A DNA stretch of 64,000 bases, taken from contig OX465281.1 of assembly GCA_949987705.1 (NCBI GenBank), positions 157,556,393 to 157,620,392 on the forward strand, read 5' to 3'. Origin of the DNA: Thereva unica (Eukaryota; Arthropoda; Insecta; Diptera; Therevidae). A program made the translations under genes and the position numbers. Shown here in pieces: positions 24,101-35,242 of the stretch (its first letter is position 1; each line of letters opens with the position of its first letter). The notes beneath the pieces were generated by a model. That model saw only the letters and a list, made by a program, of their open reading frames with translations, had not been told where the DNA came from and did no database searches.

Positions 24101-24901
24101 CCATACCCTACCACTAAAAATGGCAATAAATACCTTCTTACTATAATTGATGATCTCACTAAATTTACTGATGCTATCCCTATTCCAAATCAGGAAGCGG
24201 TAACAATAGCTGAGAAACTAGTAACTGAATTCATTCTTCGTTTTGGAACCCCTCAACAAATCCTCTCTGATCAGGGTCAAAATTTTGTAGGGAAAGTTTT
24301 CAAAGAAATGTGCAAGCTCCTTAAAATCAATAAAATCCAAACGAGTGCTTATAGACCTCAGTCAAATGGGTCTTGTGAACGTAGTCACAGGAATTTCATA
24401 GAGTACCTTAGGTGTTTTATAAATCGTTCTCAAGATGATTGGGATACGTGGATAAGATATGCAGTATTTGTTAGGCATACCACTCCAAACACTTCTACCG
24501 GATACACTCCGTTCGAACTCATTTATGGCAAAAAGGCAGAACTTCCTACTATCTTCTCAAAACCTCCTAAAATATCCTATAATTATAATGATTACACTAG
24601 CGAACTAAAATTGCGTCTTCAGCACGCTAACCGCATAGCTAGAGAGAGTATACTTAAAGCAAAAGAGGCTAGCAAAACATTATACGATAAACAAACTAAT
24701 CCCTCCTATTTTAAAGAAAATGATTTAGTTCTCCTTAAAGACGAATCTTCTCGAAAAGGCCAATGCAAAAAACTTTCACCAATATGGTTAGGTCCATACA
24801 AAGTTGTAGGAACAAACGGGGTTAATACTAAAGTCCTAATAAAAAACAAACAAGTGACTGTACATAATAATCGTCTTATCCCATATCTATCTTCTTCTTA
24901 A
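21150..24901 (+). pseudogene. pol: Gypsy-2 pol (PR-RT-RNaseH-IN), frameshifted
   Basis: Protease with NLLVDSGSEVCIL near 21190; reverse transcriptase with PYRLPESQKTEVN, WRVVVDFRK, FSTLDLANGFHQIEVHPEDR and the YMDD box near 22445; RNase H with LTTDASSYALGAILSQ and YTDHKPLMYL; integrase with GGHNGVNRTYKRI, then ISIDIVGPYPTTKNG, LSDQGQNFVG and RPQSNGSCERSHRNF. Frame changes fall near 22165, 22510-22570 and 23990-24000. The domain order and motifs fit the gypsy/17.6/ZAM group. It is not functional as one polyprotein here. Confidence 0.9.
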
Positions 24902-24949
24902 CTAAAAAGATTATTATTTACAGGTGATCGTAATCGCAACTACATACAT

Positions 24950-26839
24950 ATGTGTATCCTTCTATTAGCTTCGAGCCTTTGTGCTAAATACAGTGGTGGC
25001 GTAGAACAATACGAGGTACGGCCGCTTGAGGGCAAAAGTGGATTTAGCTATGAACACATTGGATTCTTAAATATTTTTAATGATAAGTGGAGACTATTGA
25101 TACATACTGATCTTCATGATGTCAGATCACAATACAAGCAGGTAATAGCTATCTCGACCAGATTAAATAGATACGTGCGAAACCCTTTCTAAGAGAAACA
25201 TAAGCACTAAAGAGTGTCCATTCTTCCTACCGCAAGTGAAACAAACTGTAGTAAATATACAAGTCCAGAATAATTTGATTAGCAACGTTCTTGGGTCCAA
25301 GGCAGACTTTATACAAAAACGAGGCCTAGTCAATGCTGTAGGAAATATAGCAAAGGTATTATTCGGAACATTGGATAACAACGATGCTAAATTTTATGAT
25401 GACCAAATCGAAATACTAAGTACAAACCAAGAACATGTTCAGAATCTGATAAATGACCAAACCTTGATATGTGAATCAATCATCGACCATTTTAATGATA
25501 CAGTTCAGTATATAAATACTCTCGAAAATAAAATTTCTAAAGCAACACATAAATTAAATCAATTGACAACCATAGTTAACACAACCACTTATATGCAAGA
25601 GCAAATTCTTACAATTAATGAACTATTTACTTCTTTTGTTATGATCACAAGCCAATACTCGCAAACTCAATCTCATATCGTTGATATATTAACAGCTGCT
25701 TCTAGAGGTATTTTACACCCATATGTAATTAGTGGTAAGGATATAGTTAAACAACTTTTAAGAATTCAAAATTTAGTCCCTAATGGGTTATACTTGCCTG
25801 TTAAAGCTGACATTAGTAACATAGAAATGTTTTATAGATTAATTGAATCTCATATATATTATAGCAATAATAAACTAAATTTTTTACTTATTGTACCATT
25901 GATTGGTTCTACAGAATTTAATATGTTTAAGCTAACGAGTATACCAATGTTATTACGCAATGAAATCTATGCAATAGTCGTACCCGAGAAGCCATTTATC
26001 GTCATAGATTCTATAAAACAACACTATATGCTCTACGACCACAACGATTTAAGGAACTGCCGAAGCATCCAGAACAACAAATTCATTTGTGAACAAACTC
26101 TACCAATATCCATTTCGCACATAAACAGCGCATGTGAGCGAAGCCTTCTTGATCCAGTCCTCACTCTGCCGAAGTCATGCGAGTTAAGAGTAATTCATCT
26201 CCCGAATTCGCTCTACCTACAATTAGCGAAACCAAACACCTGGATATTTGTAACCCCAAAAATGGAGGAAATATTTATCAAATGCCGCACTACAACATCT
26301 ACAACTAAATTACATGGTACCGGGATTCTGAAAATAGGAGAAGGATGTGAAGCTCGTTCCCCATTGCATATTCTTAGCTCTAAAACTGATTTTAACAGCA
26401 ACGTGTCGCTAAATTACTTTTCTAGTATAAATGTTCCCATTGAAATGATCAAGCTTACCATAGATAAGTACTTAGATTTTAATGATATTGACTAAAGACA
26501 GAATGTTAATTTAAGTTCTATTAATCTAGCAAAAGATCTAGAAAAACTAAGCCTCAGGGTAAAAGATTTAAAACAAAAGAATATTTCATTAAAGTCAGTT
26601 AAAAGCCATTCTTTCCATTTATATTCCTTAAGTTTTATTGTTATATTAATAGTTTTGATTGTATTAATTTATATTGTCGCAAAAAAGCTACTAAAACTTA
26701 AAATGATTACGAAAAGACCCGAAGTTAATGAAAACATGAAAGAGATAGAAATTCCTAAAGATAAAGGAGATGACCTAAATGGAGAAAGTTCGGCCACTCA
26801 TGAAATATACAGCAATCCCAGGTATAATTTTCAACCTTA
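24950..26839 (+). pseudogene. env: Gypsy-2 envelope-like glycoprotein gene, broken
   Basis: The region after integrase encodes an insect-retrovirus envelope of the family related to baculovirus F proteins. A hydrophobic signal-like start (MCILLLASSLCA) is followed by a frame change near 25190-25240. The main body then has a basic possible cleavage area followed by LVNAVGNIAKVLFGT and long helical stretches (TLENKISKATHKLNQL). An in-frame TAA at 26493-26495 separates it from the last segment, which holds a transmembrane helix near 26630-26690 and a cytoplasmic tail. The Cys-rich middle (SCERSLLDPV, SCELRVIHLP) is typical. With these breaks no full envelope would be made. Confidence 0.85.
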
Positions 26840-26849
26840 AGAGGGGGCG

Positions 26850-27239
26850 TGTTGTAAAGCACCCATGTCAGCATATTAGTACCGTTCCAGCATACTTTTA
26901 TTTTTCCAACAATTGCTACTTGCTAAATTCCTCAATTCTACAATTTCATTAACCCTTCTTTAAAGTCACGTATGCATTCTATATTTCCTGCAATTATGCT
27001 GACTTATCAACACGATCCCTTGTTTTTCTCAATAAGTCACGTTAATATCAGGTTACATCCTGTTTTCCACCGGTTGAACTCTATTTTCTTAAATCCCAAC
27101 AGACACTCCAGTTTGATTTTCCAAAGTGCTCGGGTCTTCGCGGAATCATTTTTGATTAATTAAAAAAAGTTTAATAAAGTTAATTAATTGTTTTAAAGAA
27201 AATAAAGAATTTCATTTAACATCCCGATCAACCTCAACA
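26850..27239 (+). repeat. Gypsy-2 3' LTR
   Basis: 390 bp, near-identical to 18689-19082, followed by the TACT duplicate at 27240-27243. Confidence 0.92.
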
Positions 27240-27243
27240 TACT

Positions 27244-27925
27244 GATGCCTCTTTATTTTAGTTTACTTGACGACAATGACGATAAATATAACTTCATATG
27301 TATGTATTATGTATATGCATATTGATAAATATTATTTAGTACGTAGATGGAAATGTTCAAATTCTTTCACGGCAAGGAATGTCCTTGGGTTGTCCCTTGA
27401 ATTATTTGCGTTGAGTCCAATCACCATATCACCTTAGGGCGCGTTAACCCCTTTTTTATTTCAGAAAAATAATGCTGCCTCATGAAACCAGGTACTGAAA
27501 TATTCCGGACAAAGTTATGGAAAGAAAATTAGGGTCATTCAGCGTTAACGATGAAACATCAAGAGCTTACACCATCACTTGACATCATCTTCTTTCAATA
27601 GTGGACATTGAAGAGCATCGTTTAACATCATTATCAACGATAATAATTTAACTTTAAAAACAAAAAAAAAAAAAACAATTTTTACATCCATTCAAATTTC
27701 ACTCAAACAAATAATTACTCTGGTAACACTTCTCACCTCAATACATACACCAATAAAATTCTCATTCCCGCTTGCATTATTGAAACAAAGATCACTTCAG
27801 TCATCCCGTTATATATTTCGATCCCCACTTGAATCGAATTCAAGTAAGTTAATAAAATTCGTTGCGCCCATGAATTTCTCTCTCTTTGGATACTGATCGC
27901 CGCAGAGGTAAGTTGGCTTGGAGTT
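27244..27925. other. Non-coding stretch, possibly BEL/Pao-1 LTR or leader
   Basis: Resumes the sequence into which Gypsy-2 inserted. A/T-rich with a poly-A run near 27660-27675. No convincing ORF. It could be the leader and LTR of BEL/Pao-1, which would lie here on the minus strand, but I found no second LTR copy to prove it. Confidence 0.4.
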
Positions 27926-28330
27926 ATTAATTTCCCTTTTCCTTCAGTTCTTGGGTACAGACCATGAACTGTTCCTAACAATTTCCCTTTTCCGTCAGTT
28001 CTTGGGTATAGACCATGAACTGTTTTTAACAATTTTCCTTTTCTAAAGTTCTTGGGTATAGACCATGAACTATTCCTAACAATTTCCCTTTTCCGTCAGT
28101 TCTTGGGTATAGACCATGAACTGTTTCTAACAATTTCCCTTTTCTAAAGTTCTTGGGTATAGACCATGAACTATTCCTAACAATTTCCCTTTTCCGTCAG
28201 TTCTTGGGTATAGACCATGAACTGTTTCTAACAATTTCCCTTTTCTTAAGTTCTTGGGTATAGACCATGAACTATAATTAACAATTTCCCTTTCCTCAAG
28301 TTCTTGGGTATAGACCATGAACTATTACTA
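27926..28330. repeat. Minisatellite, about 50-51-bp unit, about eight copies
   Basis: Units carry TTCTTGGGTATAGACCATGA and ACTGTTCCTAACAATTTCCC with small variants, repeating every 50-51 bp. Apparent minus-strand ORFs here are repeat artefacts. Confidence 0.85.
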
Positions 28331-29065
28331 ATAAATTTCTTTCTTTAAACTTCTCTTTTGTTTACTAATAACCATCCAAGGCCAACTTTAGAAATCAGGT
28401 GAGTACTTAATTAATACGAAATAATATTTTTCTTTAAAACATATTCTTATATTTTGTGATATGGTGAAATATTTTCTAAACGACTTAGTGAAGTGATCTT
28501 AGTTTACAACGTGGATGAGGATGATAGGTGTTTAATTAGCTTACATCGTTGATGAGGTGTTGTTTAATAGAATCGTGGTTTTTGTAGCTTACACCATTGT
28601 TGAGGGTGATTATCAATAAAGTTTGAGTGGATGTTCACATCGGGTGAATTTGCATAAATTTAACTTATAAATTTATACTTTAATTACAATTGAATTTTCC
28701 TTTCCATTTGCATATGGAATTGTTTCTATTTCTTGAATTTATACTTAAATTACAATTGAATTTTCCTTTTCATTTGCATATGGAGCAGTTTCCATTTCTT
28801 GAACTGTTTTTTTTTTTTCAGAAACTATATTTGAATTAGTTAATTGCAGTACGACTTATTTATAATCTATATATTTTGTTTGACGAAGTGAAATTTAATA
28901 ATTATATTGTTAATCAAATTTGGTTGCTAATATTGAATAAATAAAATTGGATTATTATTTATAACGTGAACTTTGCCTTTTAATTAGTATGTTCTGCAAC
29001 TAGAGGCCAAATGGTGAAATAAGAAATAATTTTCTATTGTTCTTAAAGATTTAAGTGTGAACAAA
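28331..29065 (+). other. A/T-rich region, possible 5' LTR of BEL/Pao-2
   Basis: No gene. It contains an internal near-duplicate (about 28668-28800) with TTACAATTGAATTTTCCTTT and TTTGCATATGGA. It sits directly upstream of the leader of BEL/Pao-2, so part of it is probably that element's 5' LTR. I could not find a matching 3' copy. Confidence 0.35.
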
Positions 29066-30240
29066 AAACATATGGTCCTTCGAGCCGGATTTCTTTATTT
29101 TCTGAGTTTTTTGATACAAAAAACATATGGTCCTTCGAGCCGGATGTGCTTCTAAGTGCAGTGCATGGTATTTAAAAGTGTTCAAGTGAAACTAACATCT
29201 AACATTCAAACATCTAAGTGAATCTAGTGCTCAGTGACTTTCTATTTTTAAGACCAGTGTTTCAATTTATTACACTCTCGAGGCAAGTCCCTCACCTGTT
29301 GCAAGGTCTTAAGCACCAAGCAAATTTATATGAGCCTAGTCCTCAACTATACTATTTTCCGAGGCAAGTCCCTCATTTGAGATCAAATCAATTGGAAGGT
29401 TTTCATACCAACCCAATTTATTACACTCACGAGGCAAGTCCCTCCACTATAGCAAGGTCTTACACACCAAGTTATTTTTATTTCGAGCCTGGTCTTAAAA
29501 CTTATAATTTCTTGAGGCAAGCCCCTCACCCATAGCAAGTCTTACACGCCAGGTTATTTTTACATGAGCCTAGTTTTACATTTTATTATTGACATGTTTC
29601 TTGAGTTTAGTTTCAAAAATTAATTTAATTTTCTCGAGGCAAGCCCCTCACCCATAGCAGGGTCTTACAAACCAAGCTATTTTTATATGAACCTAGTTCT
29701 TGCATTTTATTACCGAACATTCGAGCCTAGTCCTCAAATATATTAATTTCCCGAGGCACAGCCCTCACTTCAATCAATTGTAAGGTTCTCATACCGAACA
29801 ATTATTCGAGCCTAGTCCTCATTTATATTATTCTCCCGAGGCAAAGTCCCTCTTTTCAATCAATTGTAAGGTTTTCATACCGAACAATTATTCGAGCCTA
29901 GTCCTCATCTATATTATTCTCCCGAGGCAAAGTCCCTCTGTTCAATCAATTGTAAGGTTTCATACCGAACAATTATTCGAGCCTAGTCCTCATCTATATT
30001 ATTCTCCCGAGGCAAAGTCCCTCTGTTCAATCAATTGTAAGGTTTTCATACCGAACAACATTCGAGCCTAGTCCTCAAATATATTAATTTCCCGAGGCAC
30101 AGCCCTCACTTCAATCAATTGTAAGGTTCTCATACCGAACAATTATTCGAGCCTAGTCCTCATCTATATTATTCTTCCGAGGCAAAGCCCCTCACTTCAA
30201 TTGCAAGGTATTCCACTCCTGATACATTAAATTATAGTTA
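29066..30240 (+). repeat. BEL/Pao-2 leader with about 85-90-bp minisatellite
   Basis: Starts with two copies of CATATGGTCCTTCGAGCCGG (about 29070 and 29127), a leader motif familiar from BEL/Pao elements. From about 29268 it continues as roughly ten diverged units containing TCGAGCCTAGTCCTCA, CCCGAGGCA.AG.CCCTCA, CAATTGTAAGGTT and CATACCGAACAA. Long tandem leaders of this kind are untranslated. Confidence 0.7.
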
Positions 30241-30266
30241 TAAAGTTTGTGAGTGATCAGTTTAAC

Positions 30267-30869
30267 ATGGCTACAGTTAACCAATTTACCGAAGCATTAA
30301 ATTTGCAAAAGATACATATCGACCTTTTGAATAAGTCCTTTTCCAATTATACTAAAACAGCCCTTGTCAAAAGAACTAAGGAACTTATAACTGAACGTAT
30401 TACTAAATTTCGGGAGCAATGGTCGCGGATAGAACAAAACCACATACAAATTGAATTGCTTTATGCAAATTTAGCTGAAAAACCCCCTTGTGAATATTTT
30501 ACAAATGACACATACCTAAAAATAGAAGATAAATATTTTGAGTTTATGGGAAAAATCAAGGCTGCCCTTAGTAACTTTGAGGAACAAACACCTCCACCAA
30601 GCCCTTCCGTGCATGAGTCGACACGCTTGAATTCAACAGCAATGTCAACGCAGTTACTGCGACTTCCAAAAATTTCGCTTCCCACATTTTCCGGTTCTTA
30701 TGAATCATGGCGCTCTTTTCATGATCTATTTAACTCATTGGTTCACCAAAATCCCTCACTTTCCAATGCACAAAAATTGCATTATCTAAAGTCTGTATTA
30801 TCTGATGAAGCTGAGCATCTCCTTCGACAATTTCAAATAACAGTAAACAAGTGTCTAGTGAATCGGTGA
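30267..30869 (+). pseudogene. gag: BEL/Pao-2 gag, N-terminal part
   Basis: First ATG at 30267. It has a helical N-terminal region, then LRLPKISLPTFSGSYESWRS, FHDLFNSLVHQNPSLSNAQK and LHYLKSVLSDEAEHLLRQF, the start of the BEL/Pao gag domain. The next expected segment, the NYxxAWxxLxxRY block present in BEL/Pao-1, is missing and the frame changes at about 30840-30866. A deletion of some tens of codons therefore joins this part to the next. Confidence 0.8.
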
Positions 30870-32458
30870 ATTCTATTAAATCCTTATTGGATAGATCGAA
30901 CGAGTGTTTGTGTGAGTTGGAGGCTTTAGGTGTTAACACTTCTTATTGGGATCCATTTCTTATTTATCTTATTGTTCAAAAACTTCCTTCTGAAACTCAT
31001 CGGATGTGGGAAACAGAGCTAAATGGGGAAGCAACACTTCCAAAATTCGAAAGACTCAAGCAATTTCTCGAGAAGCGTTTTCGCATGCTTGAAGCTATTT
31101 CTGAATATAAAACTAACACGCAACAACGCCCTTCTATTGGATCACACTCCAAATTTCTCACCCATTTTTCTTCCACCGCAACGACTACTTGTCCGTGTTG
31201 TAAGGGATCTCATACAATATCCGCATGTTCCAAATTTTCAAGTTTCCCTCATCAGCAAAAATATGACATTGTAAAATCAAACAAGTTATGTTTCAATTGT
31301 CTTTCAAATTCTCACTCCACTTTATACTGTGCTAGTAAATTTAAATGCAGGAAATGCGGCAAAGCTCATCACACCTTACTACACAGAAATTCTTTACAAA
31401 GTTCAACTCCCAATATAGTACAACCTTCTAATACTTCTAGCTCTTCTCCAGGGACATCAGCTCCCAACTTGAATAGTGCACATAGTTCCCCTAATAATAC
31501 CGAAACTACGGTATTTCTCTCTACACAATCGTTTTGCTGCACTAAGGAGAAAAATCTTTTCTCTAAAACCCTTCTTTCCACTGCTTTGCTAAATGTTCCA
31601 ACCAGAGCAGGTGTTGTGACTCTACGAGCTCTCGTTGACCCGGGATCACAAGTTTCTTTTGTTACTGAAAGAACAGCGAGACAACTTCAACTGAAAGGCT
31701 CCCCTGCTTCAGTAACAATTAATGGAGTATGTGAAAAGCCAATTACCCAAGCTCATAAACAAATACAATTTTCTTTTCAGCCAAGAGATCTTTCAAGTCA
31801 AGAGCAAGTTTCTGTAACAGCCCTAGTTGTTCCTTCCATCACAAAGTTCTTGCCACCGTCTCCACTTCCGAGAGATAGTTGGATCCATTTAACTAATATT
31901 AATCTTGCTGACCCACAATACTATTTGCCTGGAAAAATTGACTTACTACTTGGAGCCGATGTGTATTCAGATTTGATCTTAGATGGTCTAATTAAAGGCC
32001 CTAAAGGTACGCCTACAGCTCAAAACACCTTACTTAGTTGGCTTTTATTCGGACCAATAAATTCAAGAAGTGAAAAATCTACCATACAATCACGAATTAC
32101 TCAAGCTATATCACCACTTCCAAAACCAAAACAATGTTCATGTTTATCTGCTCTTAACACAGTCACTGCAAATTGCTTTTCAAGTTTTGTTTCAAGATCC
32201 ACTAAAGAAAATCTAAACAATCTAATAACTTTATTAAAAATTCTTCCACTAAACCCATTACCACTAAAAACCAAAATGCAATCTCAACCACACTACCTAA
32301 TTTTGGTCAACCTAATTACAAGGGTTTCTCCAAAAAGTATGAACCATACTTACATGGATCGCACTCATCACGATCAACAGCTCCTGTGTGCACACCTCGT
32401 CCATTGGCATACATTCCCAAGCTACTACCAGCTATTACAGATTCTGAAAATATTTTAA
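30851..32458 (+). pseudogene. BEL/Pao-2 gag C-terminus and aspartic protease
   Basis: Continues in another frame: SIKSLLDRSNECLCELEALG, WDPFLIYLIVQKLPSETHRM, FERLKQFLEKRF. Cys/His-rich nucleocapsid motifs follow (CPCCKGSHTISAC, CFNCLSNSHSTLYC, CRKCGKAHHTLLH), then the Pao-type protease (RALVDPGSQVSFVTERTARQ, IDLLLGADVYSDLI, LSWLLFGPI). The first Cys/His motif is a CCHC variant. No reverse transcriptase, RNase H or integrase follows. The frame decays into low-complexity sequence after about 32150, so the element is a truncated, non-autonomous derivative. Confidence 0.82.
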
Positions 32459-32946
32459 ATACTAGTCTTAACAAACCCTTATTTATACCTTTAACAAATG
32501 ATAAGAAGACCATGGCGTCCTCGAAAAATGTTACACGTACAAAATTCAGCAATAAAATGAACGGCAAAACCAAGTTATCAAATAAAACAAATGCAAATGT
32601 GAAAACACATTTCTTGCCGATTACATCTACAGAAACGCTACCTAAATTAAAAATAATTTCATCTCCTAATAATTCTAATGTTTTTATTAGCTCTTCTAAG
32701 CCAATGTACTACACAAGTAACTCATTAAATTTTACAAATAATATGTTACCTACAAAACACAAGGATACTGTGAAATACTCAACTGCTACGGAAAAACAGT
32801 TAGCAGTGAACGCATCGCAAGCATCTCAATGCAAGGAACGATGTCCAACGTCCACCGCAACACCAGTAGCTCCTAATAAAAATAAACGTAGCATAGGAAA
32901 CCCAAAATCAAATGTTTCTTCGTATTTTATTTATTCTTCAAAATAA
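32459..32946 (+). other. Open but unrecognised stretch after the BEL/Pao-2 protease
   Basis: A frame (32386-32946) rich in Ser, Thr, Asn and Lys is open here but shows no reverse transcriptase or other domain. It probably reflects low-complexity sequence. A remnant of element sequence is also possible. Confidence 0.3.
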
Positions 32947-34833
32947 CCCTCATGTTCTAACTTTATTCAACTTAAATACTTCATCAAATAACTATTATCC
33001 ATTTCAAACTCAATAATCCTCAATAAAAATTAATGCAACCACCTGCACAACTGCGCAATCTCAGGGGATGATTTCATATCCTCCTTTAAAATCAGAACAA
33101 CTATAATTAACCTACATAACAACTGGCTATAATGTATGCCTTGAGATTCAGAAGAATTCAACTTTCTTTACCGCCGTTAACTTTCATATAAATCCGCCGC
33201 TAAGTTTCATAACAATCATATAAATCCCACACATATAAAATCTGAAAAAATATATTATTCTATTTCAACATAATTGATAATTTCAACAGGTATCAAACCA
33301 ATTACACGCCCTTTACATAGGGATTACACATTGCAAGTCTGAAAATTTAATTTGAATCCACTTCCTCATACATACATAACCAAATGCCAGTTAAACGAAT
33401 CGTATTTGATTTCTTCAGTCCATCCACTCTGCTTCATTTTCAAATTTAGTTGTACAAATCTCTTCATTAACAGCCTGAATAGTCACTTAACCTTGAACTT
33501 GAAATTAAGTCAGCTGTAACGAAATTCCTTGTAATAAATTTTTTTCTAACAGTTGAATATTAACAACTCTGTTATCATAAAAGGTTCGCTCTCTCAAATC
33601 CCTTTGTTATCAATTAATTATTTGTCACAGCTATCTTTGAACAACTCATACCGATCATTGCATATATACGAAAACGCAGACAAATAATATGGTACAAAGT
33701 TCAAAACAGTCGAGTCATAGGATCATCGTCTCTTACAAAGACGTAACCGAGATCGATAATGAGATAAAAATAAATTCAGGGAATCACCTTCATTGAGAGA
33801 ATTAAAATTTATATTTTGGGCCACTCGCTTGGTTTCTCATGGTCTTAATGAAAATTAGATGTACTGCATATTACATCGAAACCAATTATTACTTGGAGAT
33901 GATAAAATTTCAATTTCATGCGTATCTTAAGGAAGATACATTTCTAGCTGGATGGATTAACAAAAATATTCATAATTAATTTGTATTATTTTGCATCCCT
34001 TTAGCCAATCCCATTGATCATTTACCAATTCAATTCTAGAATCATTGTTATTGTTTATTTGCTACTTAGTTTTGAAACGACGAGGACAATTATGCAGAGA
34101 AACACAAACATTTTCGTTTTAAATAAACATCCCGACGTAAAATGCGTCTTCATTTTAGTAATGGAGACACTATTAAACTTAAGGTGTTTCAAAATGGATT
34201 AGTAAAAGTTACTCGATTCTAAAGTTATTGTTTATTTATTTATTGCTTCTCTATTCCCTCTTCTCTTATTGTATTTATTTTTTTTTCTCAATTCATCAAG
34301 GTCGACTTGGGCTAATAAAGGTCACTGAGTCTAACACCATTGTTTCGGTTCACTTATTGCTTTACCTTTCCCCTTCACCTTCCTTCTTTTGTTTCAGCAT
34401 CTTAAGGTAATTTGTTAATTTTCAGTTTTGAAACATACCAAAATGGGTAATTCTATCTTTTAACTTACAACTCTCCGATGACCTCGATTTTTAAATATGT
34501 TATTTTTGGGGTCATTCTGAGTACGCTGATATATATATGTAGGGCGCGCTCTCGCCTCCTTCATATTGTTTTTGGGGTTCAAAGGTTATCACCCAAGCCT
34601 GACTGGGTAGCTTTTAAGGTGCAAGTCTCCGATGACCTTGATTTTGGGATATGTTGTGGGGGACATGCTGATGACAAATATATAAAAATGACAGCGACGG
34701 GAGGAAATAAGTAGCAGGAGATAGGGGAGTTAAATTAAAAAAGGAGTTTGATAAAAGAAAACGAAATAATTAATATTCCGCAACCGCAGGTCATTGCACT
34801 GATTGATAATTATATGGGAAACAGCTGTAGAGA
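32947..34833. other. About 1.9 kb without recognisable genes
   Basis: A/T-rich with only short frames of 60-80 codons that show no domain. Two imperfect copies of a roughly 45-bp motif (CTCCGATGACC T/C TGATTTT...ATATGTT) lie near 34474 and 34627. The remaining 3' portion of BEL/Pao-2, including its LTR, may be hidden here. Confidence 0.5.
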
Positions 34834-35058
34834 ATGAGGAAAAGAGTTCGATTTACATTAACACCTGAAGTACACATCATACATGTGTGGGACTTTGCAT
34901 ACCGAGCCAGCCGTATGGGGCAATGGCATATATGCGCTGCCGATAGATGTCGATTTCAGCAGAGAATCCTCAATACAGGTGAAATTCTGAAGCATGTATT
35001 GAATCAGCATCATCGTGGGATAATATATAATAGCAGATTTGCGAACACACGACCCTGA
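34834..35058 (+). CDS. Minimal PPP1R15/GADD34-like protein (predicted eIF2alpha-phosphatase adaptor)
   Basis: 74-aa frame with a good start context (AGAATGA). Residues 4-7 are RVRF, a protein phosphatase 1 docking motif of the RVxF type. Spaced as in the PPP1R15 (GADD34/CReP) catalytic-recruitment core come W19, A22-Y23, A25-R27, W31 and D37-R38-C39-R40-F41 with R44-I45. PPP1R15 proteins bring PP1 to phosphorylated eIF2alpha and restore translation; several large DNA viruses carry short homologues that block the PKR response. The product is only this core, about the size of the shortest viral versions. It has no signal peptide or membrane segment, and AATAAA-type signals lie near 35170. Merlin separates it from the viral island, so viral origin is an inference; a host retrocopy is the alternative. 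Confidence 0.6.
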   Translation: MRKRVRFTLTPEVHIIHVWDFAYRASRMGQWHICAADRCRFQQRILNTGEILKHVLNQHHRGIIYNSRFANTRP

Positions 35059-35242
35059 GCATATAAAGATGCCTCTCTCACAGCGGACCCTGTGCTTTGC
35101 AAAATGTTTACTTGCTGCAATACCACAGCGACGTCGCTGGGTTATTCTAATTTGTTCAAAAAATATGCAATAAATAAATAAAATAAAATTAATTTGTTTG
35201 GTTTATATTAAAACTTATTTACATATGTACATACATGAAGAC

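Larger units (their letters stand above)
18689..27239 (+). mobile_element. Gypsy-2, envelope-carrying (errantivirus-like) provirus, degenerate
   Basis: Bounded by LTRs of about 390-394 bp (18689-19082 and 26850-27239, starting TGTTGTAAAG and ending CTCAACA) with a 4-bp duplication TACT on both sides. It contains gag, pol and an insect-retrovirus-type env, all broken by frameshifts or a stop. The purine tract AAGAGGGGGCG precedes the 3' LTR. It inserted just upstream of the BEL/Pao-1 gag. Confidence 0.93.

Noticed and set aside
34014..34714. Three 60-78-codon plus-strand ORFs
   Set aside because: Low-complexity or repeat-derived, with no motif or conserved context.
34834..35058. Reading the 74-aa ORF as a C2H2 zinc finger
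   Set aside because: Two Cys and later His residues are present, but the spacing is poor and the PPP1R15-like pattern explains more conserved positions.
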